64,000 bases of DNA from NCBI RefSeq assembly GCF_947496985.1, contig NZ_CANMEZ010000001.1:124001-188000 (forward strand), given 5' to 3'. The notes below the pieces were generated by a model that worked only from the letters and a program-made list of their open reading frames with translations, searched no databases and was not told the origin of the DNA. Below, in pieces: positions 31,368 to 39,420 of this stretch (positions are counted from its first letter, which is position 1; the number at the start of each line of letters is the position of its first letter). Both the position numbers and the translations under genes were made by a program. This stretch comes from an uncultured Kordia sp. (GTDB lineage Bacteria; Bacteroidota; Bacteroidia; Flavobacteriales; Flavobacteriaceae).

Positions 31368-32423
31368 ATGGCGACAAAGTCCCTTAAGAAAAGAGAAAGT
31401 GAATTAGCAAATACACAACGACAATTAGAAATTCTATCTAACGGAATTTTTCAAAGTGGTGAATTGCCAACGTTCGCAAAAAAAATAAAAGAAACAAATC
31501 AATTTCCCCTAAAACCTAAAAAAATTGAAATATTACAAATCAATGTAGGTTATATGTGTAATCAGGTATGTTCGCATTGTCATGTAGATGCAGGACCTGA
31601 TAGAAAGGAAATTATGACGCGCGAAACCATGCAACAATGTTTGGATGTCATTGAAAAAACAGGTGCGCATACACTCGATTTAACTGGTGGAGCGCCAGAA
31701 ATGAATCCGCACTTTCGTTGGTTTGTAGAAGAAGCTTCAAAAGTTGGAGTAAAAGATTTCATAGTTCGATCAAACTTAACAATCATTCGCGCCAACAAAA
31801 AATACTACGATTTACCTGAATTCTTCAAAAAACACAATGTACATGTTGTTTCCTCAATGCCACACTGGACACGTGGAAAAACAGACAAACAACGTGGTGA
31901 TGGTGTTTTCGATAAATCAATAAAAGCATTACAAGAACTAAATGCCGTTGGGTATGGAATGCCAGATAGTGGCTTACGATTAGACTTGGTATACAATCCT
32001 TCTGGAGCGTTTTTACCAGGTGATCAAATGGCTATGGAAAAAGATTTCAAAAAAGCGTTATTGGACGATTTCGGGATTCAATTTCACAACCTATTTGCAA
32101 TCACAAACTTGCCAATCAGTCGTTTCTTAGATTACCTTATTGCTTCCGAAAATTATGAAGATTATATGTATTCTTTAGTAGAAGCATTCAATCCTGGCGC
32201 GGTTGCTAATGTGATGTGTACCAATACAATTTCTGTAAGTTGGGACGGTTGGTTATACGATTGTGATTTCAATCAAATGCTCGATTTAAAAGTAGCCAGT
32301 AAATCACAACACATATCAGAATACAACGAAGAAGATTTAAGCAAACGAAACATCATCATCTCACAACACTGTTATGGCTGTACAGCTGGTGCTGGAAGTA
32401 GTTGTCAAGGAACGGTTGCTTAA
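31368..32423 (+). CDS. arsS: Arsenosugar biosynthesis radical SAM protein ArsS
   Basis: The 351-aa protein has the radical SAM cluster motif CNQVCSHCHVDAGPDRKE and LDLTGGAPEMNPHF. The C-terminal cysteine-rich region, CYGCTAGAGSSCQG, is typical of ArsS. The family is proposed to convert an S-adenosyl-derived arsenic intermediate into the 5'-deoxyarsenoriboside core. It belongs to the cluster running from 30894 to 37049 with ArsM. Confidence 0.92.
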   Translation: MATKSLKKRESELANTQRQLEILSNGIFQSGELPTFAKKIKETNQFPLKPKKIEILQINVGYMCNQVCSHCHVDAGPDRKEIMTRETMQQCLDVIEKTGAHTLDLTGGAPEMNPHFRWFVEEASKVGVKDFIVRSNLTIIRANKKYYDLPEFFKKHNVHVVSSMPHWTRGKTDKQRGDGVFDKSIKALQELNAVGYGMPDSGLRLDLVYNPSGAFLPGDQMAMEKDFKKALLDDFGIQFHNLFAITNLPISRFLDYLIASENYEDYMYSLVEAFNPGAVANVMCTNTISVSWDGWLYDCDFNQMLDLKVASKSQHISEYNEEDLSKRNIIISQHCYGCTAGAGSSCQGTVA

Positions 32424-32668
32424 TTAATGACAATCCTAGTTTAAATTATGCACGGTAGTTTTTAATGTATCAATGATTGTAAACGACGATCTTCAGAAGT
32501 AATGAGTGAAAAGTGAAATTGCGATGCGTAGCAAGAACGAACGATGTGTAGCAATTTCCCATAGATCGTCTTGACTTTTTGGTTCGTTTTTGTGTCAAGA
32601 CAAAAATGATCATATAACAAAAAGCAAAAAAGGTCATCATTTCAGATAATATCAAACAATAACTAAAC
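32424..32668. other. Intergenic region with inverted repeat
   Basis: gtcttgac (32567-32574) and gtcaagac (32595-32602) can pair around a T-rich loop. The rest has no frame of interest. It may terminate arsS transcription. Confidence 0.4.
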
Positions 32669-33190
32669 ATGAAATACATTCTTTATATACTAACGTTTTT
32701 TACTATTGCTTTCGCGAATGGACAAACGGCGCTCGACAGCCTATTACAAAAAGAAAACCAAGAATCTATTCCATACATTACGGTGGAAGAATTAGCAAAA
32801 AAAGAAGATATTGTTCTATTAGATAGCCGTGAAAAAGTAGAATTTGAGACCAGTCATATCAAAAATGCTGTATGTGTTGGGTATGATAAATTCAAACTCA
32901 AAAAAATAAAAAAACTACTTCCAAAAGACAAAACTAAACCTATTGTTGTCTACTGTTCATTAGGAATTCGTTCAGAAGACGTTGCCGAAAAACTCAAAGA
33001 AGCTGGATATACCAATGTCTACAATCTCTATGGTGGAATATTTGAATGGAAAAACCAAAATCAAACAGTAATAGATACTAACGGACAAACTACTGAAAAT
33101 GTACACACCTTCAACGAAGATTGGAGTATTTGGCTAAAAAAAGGAATCAAAATCTTCGAAAAGGAAAAATCAAAAAAAGATCCACAGTAA
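32669..33190 (+). CDS. Secreted rhodanese-like protein
   Basis: The 173-aa protein has a signal peptide (MKYILYILTFFTIAFANG) and a rhodanese domain with the active-site loop VVYCSLGIRSEDVAEKL and LYGGIFEWKNQ. The catalytic Cys is present. Rhodanese genes are common in flavobacterial arsenosugar clusters; the exact step is unknown. The following glycosyltransferase starts 2 bp after its stop. Confidence 0.88.
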   Translation: MKYILYILTFFTIAFANGQTALDSLLQKENQESIPYITVEELAKKEDIVLLDSREKVEFETSHIKNAVCVGYDKFKLKKIKKLLPKDKTKPIVVYCSLGIRSEDVAEKLKEAGYTNVYNLYGGIFEWKNQNQTVIDTNGQTTENVHTFNEDWSIWLKKGIKIFEKEKSKKDPQ

Positions 33191-33192
33191 AC

Positions 33193-33798
33193 ATGCAAAA
33201 TAGTACAACGCTACTCATGACGTTTACACGAAATCCCGAAATTGGGAAAGTAAAAACGCGTTTAGCAAAAGGTATTGGAAAACAAGCAGCTTTAGAAGTC
33301 TACATCAAACTTTTAGAACATACCGAAAATGTCCTTCAAAAAATAAATACAGATAAATGTGTATGGTATTCGGTTTCTGTTCGACAGAACGATATATGGC
33401 CCGATGATTCATATCAGAAGAAGGCGCAATTCGGTAATGATTTAGGCGAACGTATGCTACATGCGTTTGAAGATGCTTTCCAACAGAATTACAAAAAAGT
33501 AATTATCATAGGAAGCGACTTGTATGATTTACAACCAAAACATATTGAAGAAGCTATCAAAGCTTTGGATACAAATGATGTTGTAATTGGCCCAGCACAA
33601 GATGGCGGATACTATTTATTAGGCATGAAAACACTTCACAAAAAAGCGTTTGCACCTAAAAATTGGGGAACAGAAACCGTATTAGCAAACACGCTGAACG
33701 ATTTAGACACTCAATCCATTCATCTTCTAGAAACATTAAACGATATTGACCACGCGGAAGATTTAGAACCATACGAGGCTTTTAAAAAGTATTTATAA
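33193..33798 (+). CDS. TIGR04282-type arsenosugar-associated glycosyltransferase
   Basis: The ATG at 33193 gives 201 aa: LLMTFTRNPEIGKVKTRLAKGIGK at the nucleotide-binding end (GT-A fold, cofC-like), IIIGSDLYDL and GPAQDGGYYLLGM. This family is named arsenosugar biosynthesis glycosyltransferase and occurs beside ArsS and ArsM. The in-frame codons upstream to 33121 overlap the rhodanese gene and are not needed. Confidence 0.88.
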   Translation: MQNSTTLLMTFTRNPEIGKVKTRLAKGIGKQAALEVYIKLLEHTENVLQKINTDKCVWYSVSVRQNDIWPDDSYQKKAQFGNDLGERMLHAFEDAFQQNYKKVIIIGSDLYDLQPKHIEEAIKALDTNDVVIGPAQDGGYYLLGMKTLHKKAFAPKNWGTETVLANTLNDLDTQSIHLLETLNDIDHAEDLEPYEAFKKYL

Positions 33799-33820
33799 TT
33801 CCTATTTAAAAAAGCTAACT

Positions 33821-34549
33821 ATGAAAACAAAATTACTCGTAATGTTATGCGCAGCATTTGGCGCTCTACAAATTAATGCACAATGTTCACGATCTGGAAA
33901 CTTTGTTCAAAGTGATCCTTCTTACAACATTAGCGGAACAGCCAGCGTAACTTTTCAAACAAACGGCTCAAAAGACATCGTTTTCGATGCAAACTTTATG
34001 ACGGTTCAAGGTGTCGACTTAAGAGTTTATTTATCAAAAGAAGATGATATCCTAGCAGTTGGCGCAGATGCAATTGAAGTCACTACTTCTCCACTATTAG
34101 GTGACAACGGGATGACATCGCCTGTATTGTCTCCAATTACTGGAATGAAAACATTTGCCATTAACCAAACCATGTATCCAAATGTAAACCTAAGCACATA
34201 TGATTATATTGTAATTCAATGTATCGGAATTAATGAACGTTGGGGATACGTAAATATGGCAGCAGCAAGTGGACCAGATTGTAACTTATTAAGCGTAGCT
34301 GAAAAAAGCTTAAAAGAATCAGTTGCTGTATATCCAAATCCAGCAAATGATTACTTTGAAATTACAAACAATTCTCAAAATGAAATTTCAGTAAACATCT
34401 ACGATATCTTAGGAAATAAAGTAATTACATCAGAAACATCTCGATTAAAAAAGCAATCATTTTCTTTAGCAAATTTAAATTCTGGTGTATATTTAGTCGA
34501 ATTAAAAAGCGACAATCAAAAACTTGTTAAAAAACTGATTAAGCGCTAA
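33821..34549 (+). CDS. Secreted protein with T9SS sorting domain (DM13-like)
   Basis: The 242-aa protein has a signal peptide (MKTKLLVMLCAAFGALQINAQ) and a beta domain resembling DM13 (SGTASVTFQTNGSKDIVF, VDLRVYLSKEDD). A C-terminal type A sorting domain follows: VYPNPANDYFEI, YDILGNKV, LNSGVYLVEL and LVKKLIKR. It should be exported by Sec, then the type IX system, and anchored or released at the surface. It sits within the arsenosugar cluster, but a role there is unproven. Confidence 0.85.
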   Translation: MKTKLLVMLCAAFGALQINAQCSRSGNFVQSDPSYNISGTASVTFQTNGSKDIVFDANFMTVQGVDLRVYLSKEDDILAVGADAIEVTTSPLLGDNGMTSPVLSPITGMKTFAINQTMYPNVNLSTYDYIVIQCIGINERWGYVNMAAASGPDCNLLSVAEKSLKESVAVYPNPANDYFEITNNSQNEISVNIYDILGNKVITSETSRLKKQSFSLANLNSGVYLVELKSDNQKLVKKLIKR

Positions 34550-34565
34550 AAACGCACATACATTT

Positions 34566-35378
34566 ATGTTAAAACACATTACAGAAACAACAGAATATTT
34601 AGTAAATAAAGGATTTGACAATCCTGAAATTGGTATTGTACTTGGTACAGGTTTAGGAAAACTTATTGATCATATTGATATCATTGCAGAAGCACATTAC
34701 AATAACATTCCATACTTTCCACTAGCAACAGTTGAGTTTCACACAGGCAAACTCATCTTTGGAACATTAGCCGGAAAAAAAGTAGTAGTCATGCAAGGTC
34801 GTTTTCACCTATACGAAGGTTATGATTTTGTAGACATTACCTATCCAATTCGCATCATGCATCAACTTGGAATCAAAAAATTATTGGTTTCAAATGCTGC
34901 TGGAGCCATCAATCTTGATTACAAAAAAGGTGACATCATGATTATTGACGATCATATTAATTTACAAGGTGGATCTCCTTTAGCGTTTAAAGGTGTGAGC
35001 GAATTTGGAGAACGTTTTGTTGATATGAGCGCTCCGTACAATGCTGATATGATTGCAAAAGTGGAAAAAATTGCCACTGATCAAAACATAAATATTCAAA
35101 AAGGAGTCTACGCAAGTGTAGTTGGTCCGCAATTAGAAACGCGTGCCGAATACAGAATGCTCAAAATCATTGGCGCTGATGCTGTTGGAATGAGTACAGT
35201 TCCAGAAGTCATAGTTGCCAATCATTTAAGCCTTCCATGCTTAGCCGTTTCTGTATTAACAGACGAATGTGACCCTGATAACTTAGCTCCTGTAAACATT
35301 GCAGAAATTATAGAAATTGCAGGGAAAACAGAACCAAAAATGATTACACTCTTCACTGAGCTAATCAAAACACTATAA
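34566..35378 (+). CDS. Purine nucleoside phosphorylase
   Basis: The 270-aa protein matches the inosine/guanosine-type PNP family: GIVLGTGLGKLIDHI, VVMQGRFHLYEGY, LLVSNAAGAINLDY, VGPQLETRAEYRM and GADAVGMSTVPEV. It cleaves purine nucleosides with phosphate. In arsenosugar clusters it is thought to remove adenine from the As-nucleoside intermediate, exposing the ribosyl arsenical. It lies 17 bp after the T9SS gene and ends before a strong hairpin. Confidence 0.93.
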   Translation: MLKHITETTEYLVNKGFDNPEIGIVLGTGLGKLIDHIDIIAEAHYNNIPYFPLATVEFHTGKLIFGTLAGKKVVVMQGRFHLYEGYDFVDITYPIRIMHQLGIKKLLVSNAAGAINLDYKKGDIMIIDDHINLQGGSPLAFKGVSEFGERFVDMSAPYNADMIAKVEKIATDQNINIQKGVYASVVGPQLETRAEYRMLKIIGADAVGMSTVPEVIVANHLSLPCLAVSVLTDECDPDNLAPVNIAEIIEIAGKTEPKMITLFTELIKTL

Positions 35379-35506
35379 AATAGTAGTGAGTTTTTAGTAA
35401 TGAGTATTGAGAAGTAAAAAATGTGATCTGAGGCATTCGAAGACCAAATTAACACTTTGACTAGCTCAGATAAACAAAAAATAAATAAAACAGATTGACA
35501 ACACTA

Positions 35507-35514
35507 TAAATTTG
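35507..35514 (+). promoter_or_regulatory. TAnnTTTG element before the DoxX/ArsM unit
   Basis: TAAATTTG lies just before the hairpin at 35524-35551 and about 140 bp before the DoxX gene. No well-spaced TTG box is seen. If active, the hairpin would lie in the leader of the DoxX-ArsM transcript. Confidence 0.35.
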
Positions 35515-35523
35515 GGCGTGTCC

Positions 35524-35555
35524 AAAACGCTTCACTAGTAGAGTGAAGCGTTTTT
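35524..35555 (+). terminator. Hairpin with T tail between PNP and DoxX genes
   Basis: aaaacgcttcact and agtgaagcgttttt pair closely and end in T, a clear intrinsic terminator shape. Confidence 0.8.
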
Positions 35556-35556
35556 G

Positions 35557-35581
35557 TCATGCTAAACTTGATTCAGCATCT
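35557..35581 (+). repeat. Interspersed flavobacterial repeat fragment, copy 1
   Basis: tcatgctaaacttgattcag is followed by catct. The reverse complement of 45426-45450 reads nearly the same, so two members of one family lie in this window in opposite orientation. Confidence 0.5.
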
Positions 35582-35653
35582 CATAAAGAGCTACAACAAA
35601 AGCTTGCACTGAGCCCAATCGAAGTGCCTTATCGCTCACGCAAAAACAACAAC

Positions 35654-36067
35654 ATGAATACCAACAAAAAAATTGCACTACTTACTATCAGACTTTTATT
35701 AGGTTTTATCTTTTTCTTTCAAGGATTGGGTAAAATCGTCAAATTCGGAGTTGACAACGTATACAATAACTTTTTTGCAAAAACTTACGATGGTATACTA
35801 CCAGACTTTTTATTATATGCAACTGCTTATTATACATCGTACATAGAATTTTTAGGTGGTGCACTGTTAATAATTGGACTAAAACGCGACTACACATTGT
35901 ATGCTTTGGCATCTGTATTAATAATTGTAACTTTCGGGCACGGTTTAGTAGAGCCAATCTGGGATTTATCACAGGTAATGTACAGAGCAATTTTACTGTT
36001 GACATTACTCCTATTACCTAAAGAATGGGATCAATATCGACTAGACACTTTATTAAAAAGAAAATAA
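35654..36067 (+). CDS. DoxX-family membrane protein
   Basis: The ATG at 35654 gives 137 aa with four TM helices and the DoxX signature LLLGFIFFFQGLGKIVKFG. The frame is open upstream to 35543, but that part covers the interspersed repeat and is unlikely to be coding. It lies 13 bp before arsM and recurs beside arsM in flavobacteria, as far as I recall. Function in arsenosugar metabolism is not established. Confidence 0.85.
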   Translation: MNTNKKIALLTIRLLLGFIFFFQGLGKIVKFGVDNVYNNFFAKTYDGILPDFLLYATAYYTSYIEFLGGALLIIGLKRDYTLYALASVLIIVTFGHGLVEPIWDLSQVMYRAILLLTLLLLPKEWDQYRLDTLLKRK

Positions 36068-36080
36068 ATAGAAACGATTA

Positions 36081-37049
36081 ATGAGTTATTTAGAAACTAC
36101 ACACGACGTATACAAAGAAGCGGCTTTAACCCCTGATGTTGGACTTTGTTGCACAACCAATCCTATTTGGGAATTGCCAGGTTTAAAAATTCCAACAATC
36201 ATGCAAGAAATGAATTATGGATGTGGAAGTACTGTACATGCCCGTGATTTAACAAACAATCCAACAATGTTATATGTTGGTGTTGGTGGCGGAATGGAAT
36301 TATTGCAATTTGCATATTTCAATCGTCAAAAAGGCGGTGTTATTGGTTTAGATGTAGTAGATGAAATGTTAGAAGCATCTCGCAAAAATTTCATTGAAGC
36401 GGAAGCACAAAACGATTGGTTCAAAAGTGAGTTTGTAGACCTTAGAAAAGGAGACGCTTTAAACTTACCTGTAGATGATAATAGTATTGATGTTGCAGCT
36501 CAAAACTGTTTATTCAATATCTTTAAAACAGAAGATTTAAAAAAGGCAATTGCCGAAATGCATCGTGTACTAAAACCACATGGAAGACTTGTGATGAGCG
36601 ATCCAACTTGCGAGCAACCAATGAACGAAACGCTTCGTAACGATGAACGTTTACGTGCATTATGCCTAAGTGGAAGTTTACCAATTGCTGAATATGTAAA
36701 AATGTTGACAGATGCAGGGTTTGGAACGATTGAAATTCGTGCTAGAAAACCCTATCGTATTTTGGATCCGAAAAATTACCCAACAGACGAACTTATCTAT
36801 ATCGAATCAATTGAAGTTGCAGCTATAAAAGATCCAATGCCAGAAGATGGTCCATGTATCTTTACAGGTAAAGCAGCTATCTATTTTGGTACAGAAGACT
36901 ATTTTGATGATGAAAAAGGACACATTCTATTAAAAAATCAGCCAATTGCTATCTGTGACAAAACAGCCCAAGCTTTAGCTGATTTAGGAAGAGATGATAT
37001 TTTCATTTCTGGTTCTACATATCATTATGATGGTGGCGGATGTTGCTAA
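36081..37049 (+). CDS. arsM: Arsenosugar biosynthesis arsenite methyltransferase ArsM
   Basis: The 322-aa protein has the ArsM-type N-terminus GLCCTTNPIWELPGL, the SAM-binding glycine loop YVGVGGGMELLQFA, and LRKGDALNLPVDDNSIDV. Cysteines in CCTTNP, MNYGCGS and DPTCEQP are arsenic-ligand candidates. It methylates arsenite with S-adenosylmethionine. The C-terminal domain ends YHYDGGGCC. It is the last gene of the cluster and is followed by a hairpin. Confidence 0.92.
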   Translation: MSYLETTHDVYKEAALTPDVGLCCTTNPIWELPGLKIPTIMQEMNYGCGSTVHARDLTNNPTMLYVGVGGGMELLQFAYFNRQKGGVIGLDVVDEMLEASRKNFIEAEAQNDWFKSEFVDLRKGDALNLPVDDNSIDVAAQNCLFNIFKTEDLKKAIAEMHRVLKPHGRLVMSDPTCEQPMNETLRNDERLRALCLSGSLPIAEYVKMLTDAGFGTIEIRARKPYRILDPKNYPTDELIYIESIEVAAIKDPMPEDGPCIFTGKAAIYFGTEDYFDDEKGHILLKNQPIAICDKTAQALADLGRDDIFISGSTYHYDGGGCC

Positions 37050-37154
37050 TCTTCTTATTACTTCAAAATGTCATTTTGAGTGATTTTTAGAAATAAAATG
37101 AAAAAATAGTATCGAGAAGTACTAAAAACATAAAAAATAATTACCAAACTATAC

Positions 37155-37189
37155 AAACAGCACAGTTCACACATTGAATTGTGCTGTTT
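37155..37189 (+). terminator. Terminator-like hairpin after arsM
   Basis: aaacagcacagttc and gaattgtgctgttt pair over 13 bases around a 7-nt loop. The T tail is short. Confidence 0.7.
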
Positions 37190-37224
37190 GCGTATTGGTC
37201 ATTTCCTAGTAATATAGAAGCGCT

Positions 37225-37232
37225 TAGTTTTG
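37225..37232 (+). promoter_or_regulatory. TAnnTTTG element upstream of the 37252 gene
   Basis: TAGTTTTG lies 20 bp before the ATG and is preceded by TTG at 37195-37197 at a longer than normal distance. Confidence 0.4.
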
Positions 37233-37251
37233 TTTCACAAAACGTAACAAA

Positions 37252-38667
37252 ATGAAAAAACTTCTGTGTATATTTTTCTGTTTACTTTCTTCACACATGA
37301 CTATTGGGCAAACTATATCTGAAGAAGCAAGAGTATTAAAGAGAAAAAAAGCAGCACATTACATTCCTCTAAAAGAAAGATTTATAAGTGTACACACACG
37401 CCAAAACACATACACAGTTTTTAGTGAAAAATTTAAATTATATAGACGAAAAATAATTGCAGATATATCATTACGCCAATTTTCGGGCAAAACAAATAAC
37501 CTACAAAATGTTGCAGACATTGTTCCTTATGATTTTGACAAACTACAACACAAAAAGTTCGTTGCTTATATAGGAAATCACAAATATGAACTATATCAAT
37601 TCAATAAAGAATTTTTCATTTTAGAAGAATTTCATACCGAGATTAATGATCTTGGAAAGAAAGAATGGAAATCTCATAAATTGGATGTACTACCGTTTAC
37701 ATTTATCAATCTAAAAGGTAAGAGAAAAATTTTGACGCTTATAAACCAAACTCATCAGAACTATATCATTCCTAAGAAAGACACATTGGTTTTAAAAGTT
37801 TGGACACGCTATCAAGGTCTAGGTATCGTACTTTTAGATTTCATCCAAACACAGTCATATACTCCAATATACGATAGTAAAAAACTACGCTATATTTCAT
37901 CACACTTATTTCAACTCGACAAATACTATCATATCATAACTAAAAAGAAAAAGAAATATTTGTACAACTATCGTGACGAAAATGTGTTGCATAAAAGTTA
38001 CGATTCTATTATTCTAGGAAGTTTTATTATTGGGATTAAAAATGAAAAATACGATGTGTACAATCAGACATTGAAAAAATTGAAACTACCAAATCTGCAA
38101 GCTGCTTATCATAACAACAACAATCGATACAACTTACAAATTATTCAACATAATAAACTAAAGTGTATTCCATTGTCTAATGATACTACTGAAGTTTATA
38201 CGCTTTCAAATCATACGCCACCTTACATGCCACAACTAACACTAGAAATGATGTTAAAAATAGAAGAACGTGCGGATACATTTGCTTTCATTCATGAATT
38301 CTCATTAGATACACTGAGTATTTCAAAAAGCGGTATAAAAGATATCTACTTTCTTGAAAATGAAAAAAAAGAAATAATAACAAATCATTATTCATATATT
38401 ATTGCCGCATTAAATAATGGGAAATATAGTATGCTAGATATTAGAAATCCAACATCATATATACTCAACGCAGTAGATGAAATTAAGCGTGTTGGAAACT
38501 ATATTTGTTACAAAAAAGATAATGTATATGGCTACTATGGAATTCATCAAAATGGGCGTTTTAAAAAACTAGATGCTTTTCAAGGTTTTTTTGCAAGATT
38601 TGAATTGCCTAACGGACAAAAAGGTTGGCTCAACAAAAACGGTAAAGAATATGTTGATATACATTAG
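37252..38667 (+). CDS. Secreted protein of unknown function with WG-like repeats
   Basis: The 471-aa protein has a signal peptide (MKKLLCIFFCLLSSHMTIGQ). The body is rich in Tyr/Lys strands. The C-terminal part has repeats reminiscent of WG repeats (KYSMLDIRNPTSYI, NVYGYYGIHQNGRFKKL, QKGWLNKNGKEYVDI). It has no T9SS tail, so it is probably periplasmic. No enzymatic motif is visible. It stands alone with its own upstream promoter-like element. Confidence 0.7.
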   Translation: MKKLLCIFFCLLSSHMTIGQTISEEARVLKRKKAAHYIPLKERFISVHTRQNTYTVFSEKFKLYRRKIIADISLRQFSGKTNNLQNVADIVPYDFDKLQHKKFVAYIGNHKYELYQFNKEFFILEEFHTEINDLGKKEWKSHKLDVLPFTFINLKGKRKILTLINQTHQNYIIPKKDTLVLKVWTRYQGLGIVLLDFIQTQSYTPIYDSKKLRYISSHLFQLDKYYHIITKKKKKYLYNYRDENVLHKSYDSIILGSFIIGIKNEKYDVYNQTLKKLKLPNLQAAYHNNNNRYNLQIIQHNKLKCIPLSNDTTEVYTLSNHTPPYMPQLTLEMMLKIEERADTFAFIHEFSLDTLSISKSGIKDIYFLENEKKEIITNHYSYIIAALNNGKYSMLDIRNPTSYILNAVDEIKRVGNYICYKKDNVYGYYGIHQNGRFKKLDAFQGFFARFELPNGQKGWLNKNGKEYVDIH

Positions 38668-38722
38668 CTAAAAACTATTATAATTAGGATATTTGACACT
38701 AAATTCGTTTAAACTTTCATAA

Positions 38723-39118
38723 ATGCACACGTTTTCATTCAATCATATTGCACTTTCCGTAAAAAATGTTGACAAATCTGTTGCGTTTTATCAAAAGGTT
38801 TTCCAACTCAAAGAAATTGAAAATACAGCTTCCAACTCTACAACGAGATGGTTAGCAATTGGCAATGGAAAACAACTGCATCTCATTCCACGTCCAGATG
38901 CACAAATAAAAACCAACAAAGCGGTTCATTTTGCGCTAACTACTGCAAGCTTTGATGCGTTTGTAATGTTTCTAAACGAATTAAACATTCCATATTCTGA
39001 TTGGCGCAATACGTCAAACAAAGATTACATCCGAAAAGATGGAATAAAACAAGTGTATTTTCAAGATCCTGACGATTATTGGATAGAAGTAAATAATGAT
39101 ACCCAACAAAATCAATAA
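38723..39118 (+). CDS. VOC (glyoxalase/bleomycin-resistance fold) protein
   Basis: The 131-aa protein has two beta-alpha-beta-beta-beta modules: FNHIALSVKNVDKSVAFYQKVF with His8-region metal ligand, HFALTTASFDAF, and the C-terminal YFQDPDDYWIEVNN with the usual Glu ligand. Members include glyoxalase I and various lyases and dioxygenases; the substrate is not predictable. It is monocistronic. Confidence 0.88.
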   Translation: MHTFSFNHIALSVKNVDKSVAFYQKVFQLKEIENTASNSTTRWLAIGNGKQLHLIPRPDAQIKTNKAVHFALTTASFDAFVMFLNELNIPYSDWRNTSNKDYIRKDGIKQVYFQDPDDYWIEVNNDTQQNQ

Positions 39119-39149
39119 TCACATCACTTTACAGGTAATCAAAAAAATA

Positions 39150-39329
39150 TTATTTCATAAGTTTCGAGCTCAGAAATTTATAAATAGCTAATGCTGTTAA
39201 AATTGATCCGACAACAATTATAGTATCACTTGCGGTTTCATCTTTAACAAAAGAAGATATTGGAAGCAAACCAAAAATTAATAAAGCCAAAACAAGCGAA
39301 CCTATACCTAAAAGAATTTTTTTTATCAT
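39150..39329 (-). CDS. Small two-TM membrane protein
   Basis: A 59-aa frame on the minus strand begins at ATG 39327-39329 (MIKKILLGIGSLVLALLIFG). Two hydrophobic helices (about 4-23 and 34-51) are separated by KDETASD, and the C-terminus is basic (KFLSSKLMK). Clean start, stop and membrane pattern support a real gene, but there is no recognised family. Confidence 0.55.
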   Translation of the reverse strand: MIKKILLGIGSLVLALLIFGLLPISSFVKDETASDTIIVVGSILTALAIYKFLSSKLMK

Positions 39330-39420
39330 ACCATAAATATATTTAAAAAAAACATTAAACCTGTAAGTTTTAAAGGAGTTTTGAGACTAAATACTCTAAT
39401 ACTGAATATCAAATTATTAC

